Shown here: in pieces, positions 15,100 to 24,683 of the stretch
Layout of the letters: every line of letters begins with the position of its first letter
Numbering within the stretch: position 1 is the stretch's first letter
Source of the DNA: Bifidobacterium pullorum subsp. gallinarum
GTDB taxonomy: Bacteria > Actinomycetota > Actinomycetes > Actinomycetales > Bifidobacteriaceae
Reading direction: 5' to 3'
Assembly: GCF_000741215.1 (NCBI RefSeq)
Contig: NZ_JGYX01000007.1
Location: 1-64,000, forward strand
DNA: 64,000 nucleotides
The notes under the pieces: model-generated
Told to the model about the DNA's origin: nothing
Database searches by the model: none
Seen by the model: only the letters and a program-made list of their open reading frames with translations
Position numbers and translations under genes: made by a program

Positions 15100-15852
15100 A
15101 TGGCACGGCATGGGGGCAGACACGGTGCCCGGCGCTCTTGGGCCGGGGGAGTGGCCGTATTCCTTGTTGTGGCGCTGACCGGCTACCTGCTGATGACCAA
15201 TCTGCGGGTGAACCGGACCACGCTGGTGACGGCGGATACCGCCGATCTGGTTGAGCAGCGTGTGGAGCAGGCCGATGCGCTGCGTGCCGAAGTCGACGAT
15301 CTGAGCTCGCGCCTGACCGCGTTGAATGATCTGGTGGGAACCCCGTCCTCCAGCTCCGAGGAGGCCGGTTCCGGCACCACGCTGCCCGCCGTGCACGGTC
15401 CGGGGGTCACGGTGACGCTCGATGACTCGCCGTTATGGGAAACGGCTGTGGACAGTTCCGGTTCGGCCACCAATATCAACGATTATGTGGTGCATCAGCA
15501 GGATATCGAAGCCGTGGTCAACGCCTTGTGGGCGGGCGGTGCCGAGTCGATGATGATCCAGGACCAGCGTGTGCTGTTCAGCTCGGCGGTGATCTGCTCC
15601 GGCAACGTGCTGCTGTTGCAGGGCAAGCAGTACTCCCCGCCGTACACGGTGTCGGCGATCGGCCCGGTGGATAAGATGCTGGCGGCGCTGGACGAGTCGG
15701 AGGCGGTGCGGACCTACCGCGAATACGTCGGCGCGTTCGGGTTGGGCTGGAAGGTGGAGACGAAGGACGACCTGCAATTTGACGAGGCGGCCGCCCTGCT
15801 GCAGCCGCTGCAGTATGCGACAGCGACGGAAACCGAAGGAGTTGAGCAATGA
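15100..15852 (+). CDS. DUF881 family membrane-anchored protein
   Basis: 250 residues: basic start, one transmembrane helix (15-33), a coiled-coil stretch (about 45-75, VEQRVEQADALRAEVDDLSSRL), then the DUF881 core with HGPGVTVTLDDSP, VHQQDIEAVVNALWAGGAESMMIQDQRV and YSPPYTVSAIG. Function unknown; the family sits beside division genes in Actinobacteria and Firmicutes. GGAGG precedes the ATG. The stop overlaps the start of the sortase gene by 4 bases (ATGA), which implies translational coupling. Confidence 0.92.
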   Translation: MARHGGRHGARRSWAGGVAVFLVVALTGYLLMTNLRVNRTTLVTADTADLVEQRVEQADALRAEVDDLSSRLTALNDLVGTPSSSSEEAGSGTTLPAVHGPGVTVTLDDSPLWETAVDSSGSATNINDYVVHQQDIEAVVNALWAGGAESMMIQDQRVLFSSAVICSGNVLLLQGKQYSPPYTVSAIGPVDKMLAALDESEAVRTYREYVGAFGLGWKVETKDDLQFDEAAALLQPLQYATATETEGVEQ

Positions 15853-16964
15853 GACACGCATCACATCGGGGGGCGGCGGCCGTCGCCGGCAAGCGCCGTC
15901 ACGGAGTGGTTTGGAATGTGCTCGGCGTACTGATGGAGATCCTGTTCACGCTGGCGGCGGTGTGCGCGTTGTACATCGTCTGGCAGATGTGGTGGACGGG
16001 TGTACAGGCCGAGCACGAGCAGGTGGAGGCGCGGCAGTCCGTGGCGTGGGAGAACCCCGCCACCGACGGCGAACAGACCAAGGTGGCCCCGAAGCAGGAA
16101 GGCGATCCGCCGGTGCAGCCGGAGCAGGCCGCGGAGGGCGATCTGATCGCGCAGATCTACATCCCCCGCTTCGGCGACCAGTGGGAGCGCAACATCGTGG
16201 AGGGCACCACGCTGGAACAGCTGAACAAGCATGGCATGGGGCGCTACACCACCAGCCAGATGCCCGGGGAACTCGGCAACTTCGCCGTGGCGGGCCATCG
16301 CAACGGCTACGGCCAACCGTTGGGCGACGTCGACAAACTGCAGCCGGGCGACGCGATCGTGATCCGCACCCAGGATTACTGGTACGTGTACCACTACACC
16401 GAGTATGAGATCGTGACCCCGGACCACACCGAGGTCGTTGCAGCGAACCCGGAGAGTCCCGGCGCCGCCCCCACCAAGCGGATGATCACGCTGACCACCT
16501 GCGAGCCGAAGTACACCACCGCCACGCATCGGTGGATTAGCTACGGCGAATTCGATTACTGGGCCAAGGTCTCCGACGGCGTGCCCGCCGAACTGACGAC
16601 CACCGACGAGTCGGGTGCCGTGCGTTTCGTCAACACGGAGCAGCCGACACCCATCGAACGGCTGGGGTCGATGCGGCCGGTGGTGATCGCGGCGCTGATT
16701 GCCTACGTGGTGCTGTTCATCGCGGCGGCCGTGGCCTGGCGCTGGCCGGTGCTGCGCGAGATCCGCGAAGGGGTCCGCCCGCGTCCCGACGTCAGCTTCT
16801 ACGGCTGGCTGCTGCGGCACCAGCCCGGTGTGATGCCGATCCGGTGGCTGTTGGTGCTGCTGCTGGCGGTTGCGGCGGCCGGTGCGCTGCTGGAATGGGG
16901 ATACCCGTGGCTGGCTGCGAACATCCCGTTCCTGCGCGACATGTCGAACTACGTGGCCGTATAG
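15849..16964 (+). CDS. Class E sortase
   Basis: 371 residues: membrane helix at about 24-46, a linker, and the sortase domain with catalytic His150 (AGHRNGYG), Cys218 (TLTTCEP) and Arg228 (THRWI). TLTTCEPKY is typical of class E, the housekeeping sortase of high-GC Gram-positives that anchors LAxTG proteins to peptidoglycan. Two further helices follow (about 277-297 and 328-350), so the enzyme has extra membrane spans at its C-terminus, unlike the minimal class E form. It is coupled to the DUF881 gene by a 4-base overlap; in Mycobacterium the gene at this place is trpG instead. Confidence 0.92.
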   Translation: MRHASHRGAAAVAGKRRHGVVWNVLGVLMEILFTLAAVCALYIVWQMWWTGVQAEHEQVEARQSVAWENPATDGEQTKVAPKQEGDPPVQPEQAAEGDLIAQIYIPRFGDQWERNIVEGTTLEQLNKHGMGRYTTSQMPGELGNFAVAGHRNGYGQPLGDVDKLQPGDAIVIRTQDYWYVYHYTEYEIVTPDHTEVVAANPESPGAAPTKRMITLTTCEPKYTTATHRWISYGEFDYWAKVSDGVPAELTTTDESGAVRFVNTEQPTPIERLGSMRPVVIAALIAYVVLFIAAAVAWRWPVLREIREGVRPRPDVSFYGWLLRHQPGVMPIRWLLVLLLAVAAAGALLEWGYPWLAANIPFLRDMSNYVAV

Positions 16965-17062
16965 CCGGATGAACGGACGTGTCCGGCTACACGGCCACGT
17001 AACGAAGAAGGGCCTCCTCGTATACGTGATGCGGGTGAAGCCGGGCCTGTCACTCAAAACCA

Positions 17063-17095
17063 AGGGCCTCCCGCACGCGTGACGCGGGAGGCCCT
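17063..17095. terminator. Terminator at the end of the pknB operon
   Basis: A perfect 12-bp stem (17063-17074 with 17084-17095) lies between the convergent sortase and pknB genes. On the minus strand it is followed by CCTTGGTTTT, so it serves the kinase operon best. A related imperfect hairpin lies at about 17007-17047. Confidence 0.7.
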
Positions 17096-17136
17096 ACGCA
17101 TATCCGCAACGACGTATCGCCGCTACTGCGCCGCCG

Positions 17137-19176
17137 TTACGGCTGTCCCTGTCCCTGACCGTGGCCGGGGTCGTCGTCATCGTCGCCGGTGGACGATGAC
17201 GCCTTGGTGGTGACGGTGATCGTGGACCCCTTGCCGATCTGCTGCCCCATCGAGGACACCTCGGTCACAATGGCGGTGTCGTCGTCCGGGCCGTTCACGC
17301 TCACCACGAACCCGAGCCCCTCCAGCTGCTGACGCACCGAGGCCAGCGTATCCCCGGTGGCGAACGTCGGCACCGTGACCTGCTCCTTGCCCAGCGAGAC
17401 CCATACGCTGATGTTGGCGCGCTGCTCCACGGTCGAGCCGGAGCCGGGATCGACGCGGGTCACCGAGCCTGCGGCGATGGTGTCGGAATACTCGGACTGC
17501 AGCGTGATGCTGAAGTTGTAGTCGCCGGTCAGGATCGACCGCACCTGGTCCTCGGTCTGGCCCACCAGACCGTCCGGAACGGTGGTGTTGCCCGAGGAGA
17601 TGTACAGGGTGACCAATGTGCCCTCGTCAGCGCTGGTGCCCGCGGCCGGGTCGGTGCGCGTGACGCGGTCCTGTTCGACCTTGGGGCTGTCCTCGGTGCG
17701 CGTGGCGGACGCCACCTTGAACCCGGCGTCCACCAGCATCTGCCGGGCTTCATCCTGCGAGCGGTTGGACACGTCCGGCACGTCGGCGGAGTCGGGGCCG
17801 TCGGAGAAGTAGACGGTCACGGTCGACCCCTTGGGCACCGAGGTGCCGCTGTCCGGATCGGCGTGGGTGAACGTGCCCTCCTTCTCTGTGGATTCGGTGT
17901 CCTTGGCCTTCTTGCAGACCAGCCCGGCGTCCTCGATGGCCTGGCAGATGCCGGTCTCGTTCAGCGAGGCGCTCAGCTCGGGCACCGTGACCATCTCGAC
18001 CGGCGGCGTGCGCAGCGCGAACCACCAGACGCAGAATATCGCGATCACGGCCACCACCGCCGCAGTCACGCCGCCGATGATCATCTGGCGCTTGCGCCGG
18101 GCCTTGGCCGCCTCGGCGCGCTGCTCGGCCCGGGTCTTGCCGGTCTGCGGCGTCACCTGCTCGAACTGGCCGGTGACCGGGTTGAACGCCTGCGTGGCCT
18201 GCCCCTCGGCAGCCGGGTTGAGCGCCACCGTGGCCGCATCCTGCTCGGCCTGCCGGCGCGCCTTCATATTGGTCAGATCGGTCAGCGGGTTGAACGCGGC
18301 CGCCACCGGCACGCCGCCGTTCATGAAGGTCAGCAGGTCGTTCTTGAACTCGGCCGCTGTGGCATACCGGTTCTGGCGGTCCTTGGCCATCGCCTTGGCG
18401 CAGATCGAATCCCACATCTTCGGCAGGCCCGGCACCACGGCGCTCGGCGGCGTCGCCACCTCGGAGACGTGCTGGTAGGCGATCGCCACCGCGGAGTCGC
18501 CGGTGAACGGCGGCCGGCCGGTCAGCATCTCATAGAGCACGCAACCGGCGGAATACAGGTCGGAGCGCATATCCACGGTCTCGCCGCGCGCCTGCTCCGG
18601 GGAGAGGTACTGCGCGGTGCCGACCACGCCCTGCGACTTGGTCATCGTGGCGGCGGAATCGTCCAGGGCGCGGGCGATGCCGAAGTCCATGACCTTGACC
18701 ACGCCCTGCTCGGAGATCATGATGTTGCCGGGCTTGATATCGCGGTGGATTACGCCCATGCGGTGCGAATACTCCAGCGCGTTCAGCACGCCGAGCATCA
18801 CCTGTTCGGCGTCGCGCTGGCTCAGCGCCCCGTTGACCTTGATGATGTCGCGCAGCGTCTGGCCCTTGACGTACTCCATCACCAGGTAGGGCACGCGTTC
18901 GGTGCCGCCGTTGGCGGTGGGGATGTCCTCCTCGCCCGAATCGTAGATGCTCACGATGTTCGGGTTGTTCATCTGCGCCACGGCATGCGCCTCGCGGCGG
19001 AACCGGGAGAGGAAGATCTGGTCGTTGGCGAAATCGGCACGCATGACCTTGACCGCCACGGTACGACCGAGGCGGGTGTCAAGCGCCACATAGACTTCGG
19101 CCATGCCCCCATGGCCGATGGACTGACCAAGCTGGTAACGCCCCTGTGCCAGCGAGTCGGGCATCATGCTGCTCAT
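17137..19176 (-). CDS. pknB: PASTA-domain serine/threonine kinase PknB
   Basis: 679 residues. The kinase domain covers about 13-275: glycine loop GHGGMAEV (21-28), Lys43, catalytic HRDIKPGN (144-151), DFG (164-166), activation segment GTAQYLSPEQ. A juxtamembrane linker follows, with one transmembrane helix at about 370-392 and four extracellular PASTA repeats to residue 660, then an acidic Asp/Gly/Gln tail. PASTA units bind muropeptides or lipid II, so the kinase reports cell-wall state and phosphorylates division and wall-synthesis proteins. It is the last gene of the seven-gene operon; its start overlaps the pknA stop by 4 bases (ATGA). Confidence 0.97.
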   Translation of the reverse strand: MSSMMPDSLAQGRYQLGQSIGHGGMAEVYVALDTRLGRTVAVKVMRADFANDQIFLSRFRREAHAVAQMNNPNIVSIYDSGEEDIPTANGGTERVPYLVMEYVKGQTLRDIIKVNGALSQRDAEQVMLGVLNALEYSHRMGVIHRDIKPGNIMISEQGVVKVMDFGIARALDDSAATMTKSQGVVGTAQYLSPEQARGETVDMRSDLYSAGCVLYEMLTGRPPFTGDSAVAIAYQHVSEVATPPSAVVPGLPKMWDSICAKAMAKDRQNRYATAAEFKNDLLTFMNGGVPVAAAFNPLTDLTNMKARRQAEQDAATVALNPAAEGQATQAFNPVTGQFEQVTPQTGKTRAEQRAEAAKARRKRQMIIGGVTAAVVAVIAIFCVWWFALRTPPVEMVTVPELSASLNETGICQAIEDAGLVCKKAKDTESTEKEGTFTHADPDSGTSVPKGSTVTVYFSDGPDSADVPDVSNRSQDEARQMLVDAGFKVASATRTEDSPKVEQDRVTRTDPAAGTSADEGTLVTLYISSGNTTVPDGLVGQTEDQVRSILTGDYNFSITLQSEYSDTIAAGSVTRVDPGSGSTVEQRANISVWVSLGKEQVTVPTFATGDTLASVRQQLEGLGFVVSVNGPDDDTAIVTEVSSMGQQIGKGSTITVTTKASSSTGDDDDDPGHGQGQGQP

Positions 19177-20198
19177 GCGTGTTCCCTCCGGTGTGCGGGC
19201 TCGTCGGCGTCACGGCCGCCGGCCCAGTTGTTGATGATGGATGCCACGGGCGAGGCGCCTGTGGTCGATGACATGCGAAAGATGGTTTCCGCCGCATGCG
19301 GGGCGCTGAACACCCGGCGCGGAATGCGGCTGTTCGGCGGCAACGTCATGGTTTCCGCCGCCTCGGTCTGCTGGTCGAGCAGCCGCCGCTCGATGCGGGT
19401 CATCGTGCGTGCGACCACCAGTGCGTCCGCGGGGCGGTCCCGCGGGTCCTTCTCCAGCATCGACATGACGAACTGCCGCAGTTGCAGGTCCACGGAGTCG
19501 GGCAGCGGCGGCACCGGGTTGTTCACATGCGCGGCCGCGATGTCGACCGGCGTGGCCCCGGTGAACGGACGGTGCCCGCACAGCCCCTCGTAGGCCACCA
19601 CGCCCAGCGAGTAGATGTCCGACTGCGGGGTGGCCTGCTGCCCCTGCGCCTGTTCGGGGGAGATGTACTGCGCGGTGCCGACCACCATGCCGTCCTGGGT
19701 GATCTGCTCCTGATTGGTGGAGTAGGAGACGCCGAAATCGGTGATCTTGACCTCGCCGGTATCCGACACCATGATGTTCGCCGGCTTGACGTCGCGGTGG
19801 ATCACGCCGTGCGAATGGGCCACGAACAGGCCGCGCGCCGTCTGCGCGAGGATCGGCAGCAGCTCGATCGGGTCCATCGCGCCCCTCTCGTGGTACAGGT
19901 CGGCGAGCGAGGCGCTCGGCACGTATTCCATGATCAGGAACCCGATGCCGTCATGCTCGTAGTATTCGAACAACGCCGCGATGTTCGGGTGTGCCAGATT
20001 GGCGGAGTTGTGGGCCTCCGCGCGCAGACGGCGCAGTTTGGCCTCAGTGTCGGAGGTGTCGCGCCGCAGCGCCTTGATGGCCACCGGGCGGCCGAGCTGG
20101 ATGTCGTAGCCCTTCCACACTTCGCCCATGCCGCCCTGGGCCAGTCGGCTGTCCAGGCGGTATCGGCGATGGATGAGCTGTCCTTCGATCAGTTTCAT
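19173..20198 (-). CDS. pknA: Serine/threonine kinase PknA
   Basis: 341 residues from the ATG at 20198, which overlaps the pbpA stop; the longer frame upstream lies inside pbpA. The kinase core has AQGGMGEV, the lysine in VAIKAL, HRDVKPANIM, DFGVSYS and GTAQYISPEQ. The C-terminal 60 residues are low in hydrophobicity. No transmembrane helix is visible, although PknA proteins of Mycobacterium and Corynebacterium usually have one; this kinase may be cytosolic or held by partners. It lies between pbpA and pknB, as in other Actinobacteria, and both junctions are 4-base overlaps. Confidence 0.95.
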   Translation of the reverse strand: MKLIEGQLIHRRYRLDSRLAQGGMGEVWKGYDIQLGRPVAIKALRRDTSDTEAKLRRLRAEAHNSANLAHPNIAALFEYYEHDGIGFLIMEYVPSASLADLYHERGAMDPIELLPILAQTARGLFVAHSHGVIHRDVKPANIMVSDTGEVKITDFGVSYSTNQEQITQDGMVVGTAQYISPEQAQGQQATPQSDIYSLGVVAYEGLCGHRPFTGATPVDIAAAHVNNPVPPLPDSVDLQLRQFVMSMLEKDPRDRPADALVVARTMTRIERRLLDQQTEAAETMTLPPNSRIPRRVFSAPHAAETIFRMSSTTGASPVASIINNWAGGRDADEPAHRREHA

Positions 20199-21661
20199 TG
20201 CTTCAATGCCTCCTGCATCATCGCGCGCATCAGCGGCCCCGCGGCGTGCGCACCGTAATCGTTGACGTTGTGCACCACCACGGAGACGGCGATCTGCGGG
20301 TCGTCCGCAGGGGCGAACCCGATGATCCACGCGTCGTTGGCCTCGTTGCTCTCCCCGATCTGCGCCGTGCCGGTTTTGGCCGCGATGCTGACGCCGTCGA
20401 TGGCCAGTGACGGGTTCTCCGCCGGGATGACCTGCTCCATCATCTGGGTGAGCTTGTTGGCGGTGTCGGCGCTGAACGCCTCGGACATCTTGTGCGGGTA
20501 GGTTTCCGAGATCACCGACAGGTCGCTGGCACGTACGCGGTCCACGATGGTGGGTTCCATCAGCGTGCCGTCGTTCGCCACGGCCATGGCGACCATCAGG
20601 TTCTGCAGCGGCGTGGACAGCGTGTCTCCCTGACCGATCGAGGCGAGGGCCAGCCGGTCGTCGGTCGGGTCCTCGGGGAAGCTGGAGGCCGCCGCGTAGG
20701 TGGGGGAGCCGGTGGCAGTGGAGCCGTCGATGAGGATCTGGTCGTCGTAGCCAAGATTCTCCGCCATGTCCCGGATGGAATCCGCGCCGAGGCTAACGCC
20801 GAGCTGGGCGAAGGCGGTGTTCGACGATTGCGCCAGGGCGTCCTGCAGCGTGATCTTGCCATCGGTGCCGTTCCCGGCGGCCGTGGCGTTGGTCAGGTCG
20901 GTGCTGGTGCCGGGCAGCGTGTAGCTGGCGCCTGCGGGGATCTCCGTGTCGGGCTGGTAGTCACCGGTTTCGAGCGCCGCCGCGGCCACGATGACCTTGA
21001 ACGTGGAACCCGGCGGGAACAGCTGGGAGGTGGCCCGGTTGAGCATGGGGTTGGTCGGCTGGGAAACCAGGTCGGTGTAGGCCTGGTTGGCTTGGTTGCC
21101 GTCGTGCACGGCCAGCTGGTTCGGATCGTAGCTGGGGGTGCTGGCCATGGCCAGGATGCGCCCGGTTTTGGGATCGCTGGCTATGATGGCGCCCTCCTTG
21201 CCGTCCAGGAGCTGGTAGGCGAGCTGCTGCAGCGTGGGGTCGATGGAGGTCTCCACCGACGCGCCCTGCGATTGGTTGCCGGTGAAGGTGTCCTTGAGCT
21301 GCTGCCAGAACAGGGAATCGGCCTGGCCGTTGAGCTGTTCGTTGCGCGACGCCTCGATGCCGCGGTCCACGCCGTGCGTGATGGAGAAGTATCCGGTGAC
21401 GGGCGCGTAGACCGGTCCGTTGCTGTAGGTCCGCTGGTAGGAGAATGGGTCGTTGACCGGGTCGGATTGGGCCAGTACGGTGCCGTCGGAGGCCAGGATC
21501 GCGCCACGGGGCGCGCCGATGGTGTGGTACAGCATGCGCGTGTTGCGCGAATCCGCGTTCAGATCATCGGCCTTGATGGCCGTGATGATGGTTGTGGACA
21601 GTCCGAGGACCACGAACAGCGCGACGACCGCGGTGAACAACTGACGTAGGGCCTTGTTCAT
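20195..21661 (-). CDS. pbpA: Peptidoglycan D,D-transpeptidase PbpA (class B PBP)
   Basis: 488 residues: short cytoplasmic start, signal anchor (about 8-28), a small pedestal domain with APRGAILASDGTVLA, then the transpeptidase domain with the three active-site motifs STFK (219-222, nucleophile Ser219), SSN (279-281) and KTGTAQ (427-432). Length fits the actinobacterial PbpA type. It cross-links new peptidoglycan strands made by the adjacent RodA glycosyltransferase. Overlaps with rodA (start) and pknA (stop) are 4 bases each. Confidence 0.96.
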   Translation of the reverse strand: MNKALRQLFTAVVALFVVLGLSTTIITAIKADDLNADSRNTRMLYHTIGAPRGAILASDGTVLAQSDPVNDPFSYQRTYSNGPVYAPVTGYFSITHGVDRGIEASRNEQLNGQADSLFWQQLKDTFTGNQSQGASVETSIDPTLQQLAYQLLDGKEGAIIASDPKTGRILAMASTPSYDPNQLAVHDGNQANQAYTDLVSQPTNPMLNRATSQLFPPGSTFKVIVAAAALETGDYQPDTEIPAGASYTLPGTSTDLTNATAAGNGTDGKITLQDALAQSSNTAFAQLGVSLGADSIRDMAENLGYDDQILIDGSTATGSPTYAAASSFPEDPTDDRLALASIGQGDTLSTPLQNLMVAMAVANDGTLMEPTIVDRVRASDLSVISETYPHKMSEAFSADTANKLTQMMEQVIPAENPSLAIDGVSIAAKTGTAQIGESNEANDAWIIGFAPADDPQIAVSVVVHNVNDYGAHAAGPLMRAMMQEALKQ

Positions 21662-23085
21662 GCCGCACCTCCCGTCGCCGAACGCGGCCGGGCGATGGGC
21701 TGCGTGGCGGCCTCGCGCTCCTTGAGCTCATGTTCGCGCAGCACGGCCAGCGCCTCGTACTGGAAGGTGTCGGTGCTCACCTCGGGCTCCGGCTTGTTCG
21801 CCGCATTGGAAATGACGATCAGCAGCGCGGCCAGCAGGTAGTTGGCGATCAGGGAGGAGCCGCCCGCGGCCATATAGGGCATGGTCAGGCCGGTCAGCGG
21901 GATGACGAGCGTGATGCCGCCGACCACGGTGAACACCTGGAATGCCATCGTGAACACCAGCCCGGAGGCCAGCAGCTTGCCGAACCCGTCCTTGATGCGC
22001 ATGGCGGTGATCAGCCCGGAGGCGATGACCAGCAGGTACAGCATCAGCACCGCCAGCAGGCCGCTCAGACCCAGCTCCTCGCCGAGCGAGGCGTAGATGA
22101 AGTCGGAGTTGGCCAGCGGGGTCAGCGAGGGGTGCCCCTGGCCCAGCCCGGTGCCGAGCAGTCCGCCCGAGGCCAGTCCGAACAGGCCGCTGACGATCTG
22201 CGCCGAACCGCCGGGGTACCGGTCGTAGATCTCCTGATCGAAGGGTCGCAGCCAGGCATCGACGCGGTAGCCCACATGGGCGAAGATCTGGGCGGCCAGC
22301 ACGGCGCCCGCCGCGAAGGCGATCACGCCGATGATGATCCAGCTCTTGCGGCCCGTGGCCACGTACAGCATCGAGACGAACATGGCGAAGAACATCAGCG
22401 AGGTGCCCAGATCATGCTGCAGCACCAGCACGCCCATCGACGCGAGCCACACGATGATGATCGGCCCCATGTCCTTGATGCGGGGCAGCTGCAGCCCGAG
22501 GAACTTCCTGCCGCCGACCGCCAGCTGGTCGCGGTGGTCGAACAGGTACGCCGCGAAGAAGAACGCCAGGAACAGCTTGGCGAACTCGCCCGGCTGTATC
22601 GTGCCCAGGCCGAAGATGTTGATCCAGATGCGGGCGCCCTGGATCTCCATGCCCAGGCCGGGGATCATCGGAGACAGCAGCAGCACCAGGCCGACCACCA
22701 TGCTCACGTAGGAGAACCGTCGCAGCACGCGGTAGTCGCGCATGAACACCACCAGCAGACCGCACAGCACCAGCGCCAGGCACATCCAGATCAGCTGACG
22801 GAACGCCACCGCGGTATCGGCCGCCTGGTCGATGCGCGCGATCATTGCGGTACCGATGGCGGTGAGCAGCAGTACGCAGGGCATGATGGTCTGGCTGGCG
22901 TAGGGCTGGAAGCGGAGCATCAGCCCCCACAGCACCAGGTACAGGACCATGCCCGCGCCCAGCATCAGCGTGTACTGCATGGGGAACGAGCCGGTGGTGC
23001 GTTCGAACATCTGGAAGAACGCGAGCAGGCTGATGGCCATGGCCAACAGCAGCAGGGCGATTTGACGGAAGCGGATGGCGATCAT
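21658..23085 (-). CDS. rodA: SEDS peptidoglycan glycosyltransferase RodA/FtsW
   Basis: 475 residues with ten or more transmembrane helices. SEDS family motifs are visible: GARIWINIFGLGTIQPGEFAKLFLAFFFA, VLQHDLGTSLMFFAMFVSMLY, and GQGHPSLTPLANSDFIYASLGEELGLSG. The enzyme polymerises lipid II into glycan strands and works with a class B PBP, here PbpA, whose gene overlaps by 4 bases. RodA is favoured over FtsW because of the operon order. The C-terminal 40 residues are a hydrophilic tail. Confidence 0.95.
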   Translation of the reverse strand: MIAIRFRQIALLLLAMAISLLAFFQMFERTTGSFPMQYTLMLGAGMVLYLVLWGLMLRFQPYASQTIMPCVLLLTAIGTAMIARIDQAADTAVAFRQLIWMCLALVLCGLLVVFMRDYRVLRRFSYVSMVVGLVLLLSPMIPGLGMEIQGARIWINIFGLGTIQPGEFAKLFLAFFFAAYLFDHRDQLAVGGRKFLGLQLPRIKDMGPIIIVWLASMGVLVLQHDLGTSLMFFAMFVSMLYVATGRKSWIIIGVIAFAAGAVLAAQIFAHVGYRVDAWLRPFDQEIYDRYPGGSAQIVSGLFGLASGGLLGTGLGQGHPSLTPLANSDFIYASLGEELGLSGLLAVLMLYLLVIASGLITAMRIKDGFGKLLASGLVFTMAFQVFTVVGGITLVIPLTGLTMPYMAAGGSSLIANYLLAALLIVISNAANKPEPEVSTDTFQYEALAVLREHELKEREAATQPIARPRSATGGAA

Positions 23086-24683
23086 CGCTCGCCTCCGTCC
23101 TGTTGCTCGGAAGTCTTAGTGCCGTTGGACTTAGAATCGGCGGACTTGGCGTCGTCGGTCGTGTCGCCCTTGGTGTCGGTGTCCTTGGTCTTGGCATCCT
23201 CGGACGACTCGCCATCGTCCTGCGACTGCTGCGCCAGCGCACGGCTCTCCTGCTCGATCTGTTCGGCGTGGGCGCGGGCGTCGTCAAGATCGTCGAACAC
23301 AATGCCGCGGTCCAGCTGCGTCCGCCAGTTCTCGGGCAGGTCGTCGACGTCCAGCCCGGTGCGTTCCACTGGATGGGAGAGCTCCAGCCCGAACAGGTTG
23401 GTGGGCACGCCCTGATAGATGGCCATCTGGCCATCCGCGACGCCGAGATAATACTGGGTCTGCGACCACAGATACCCGCCCACGGCGGCGCCGGCCAGCG
23501 CGATCAGCATCGCCACGATACCCAATGCGATGAGTATGCGCGCGCGGACCACCTTGGCACGGGAGATGCGCTCCCGCTTGTCATGCTCACGGTGGATCGC
23601 CTTGGCCACGTCGGGATCGTTCGGATCGGCGGTCAGGCGTCCGTCGCGCTTCTGCACCACGGGGATTTCGCCGGTATCGGGCTCCTGCAGGTCCCCGGTC
23701 TCCTCACGGACCGTGGACGGCTGCACGGTATGCTGCACGGCGGCCTCATGCGCCTCCTGCGTCAGCGCGGCCGCACGCTGGGCCGGCGAATCTTTGCCGC
23801 TGCGCAGCGCGGGGGCGGTGGACACCGGTTCGTTGATGATGTCGGCGATCGGCTCCAGACTGGCGCTGGCGGCCCCGCCCACCAGCGGCGTCTGATGCGG
23901 CAGGTCGAAGGCGTCGGCGTCCAACGCCAGCGTGGCGTCGGCGATCACCGCGGTCACATTGTCGGTGCTGCCGGCCCGCAGCGCCATAGCCACGAGCTGT
24001 TGCGCGCATTCGCCCTGATCGGCGACCGTGGACAGGATCTCCTGGATGGTGGAATCCTCCAGCACGCCGCTCAGGCCGTCCGAGCACAGCAACCAGCGGT
24101 CGGCCGCGTGGGCCTTGCGGATGGCGATGTCGGGCCTCGGGTCGATGTCGAAGTCGCCGAGCACGCGCATGACCACGTTGCGCTGCGGATGGTTGCGCGC
24201 CTCGGCCTCGGTGATGCGGCCGGTGTTGATGAGATGCTGCACGTAGCTGTGGTCCTGGGTCATACGCACCAGGTGGCCGTCGCGCAGCAGATAGGCGCGG
24301 GAGTCGCCGATATGCGCGAGCACCCAGTACCCCTCCACCAGCGCGACCGCCGTGACGGTCGTGCCCATGCCGGCCAGTTTGCGTTCGCGTTTGGCCTTGC
24401 CGACGATGGCGTCGTGCGCGGCCAGCACCGAGGTCTCCATCATCGTGGCGCAGGAGTGGACGTCCAGCTTGGTGTCGTCGCGTTCGATATGCGCCAGCGA
24501 ACGGATCGCAATCGTGGAGGCCGTGTCGCCGCCGGCGTGGCCTCCCATGCCGTCGCAGATGGCCACGAGATGCTCACCGGCGAACGACGAGTCCTGATTG
24601 TTGCTGCGGACCGTGCCCACATCCGAAACGGTCGTGGAATACAGGAACAACGATTGCGAAGTATCGGAAGGCAAGATCGTCAC
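23082..24683 (-). CDS. pstP: PP2C-type Ser/Thr phosphatase PstP
   Basis: 533 residues from the GTG at 24683; this start overlaps the fhaB stop as GTGA and the residues upstream are not coding. The PP2C catalytic domain holds SDVGTVRSNNQDSS, ICDGMGGHAGG, GMGTTVTA, AHIGDSRAYLLRDG and DGLSGVLED, which supply the Mn-binding aspartates. It is followed by a long variable cytoplasmic linker (about 255-425), one transmembrane helix (about 430-452) and an extracellular Asp/Glu/Lys-rich tail. It removes phosphates placed by PknA and PknB. The extracellular part is small and of low complexity. Confidence 0.95.
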   Translation of the reverse strand: MTILPSDTSQSLFLYSTTVSDVGTVRSNNQDSSFAGEHLVAICDGMGGHAGGDTASTIAIRSLAHIERDDTKLDVHSCATMMETSVLAAHDAIVGKAKRERKLAGMGTTVTAVALVEGYWVLAHIGDSRAYLLRDGHLVRMTQDHSYVQHLINTGRITEAEARNHPQRNVVMRVLGDFDIDPRPDIAIRKAHAADRWLLCSDGLSGVLEDSTIQEILSTVADQGECAQQLVAMALRAGSTDNVTAVIADATLALDADAFDLPHQTPLVGGAASASLEPIADIINEPVSTAPALRSGKDSPAQRAAALTQEAHEAAVQHTVQPSTVREETGDLQEPDTGEIPVVQKRDGRLTADPNDPDVAKAIHREHDKRERISRAKVVRARILIALGIVAMLIALAGAAVGGYLWSQTQYYLGVADGQMAIYQGVPTNLFGLELSHPVERTGLDVDDLPENWRTQLDRGIVFDDLDDARAHAEQIEQESRALAQQSQDDGESSEDAKTKDTDTKGDTTDDAKSADSKSNGTKTSEQQDGGER

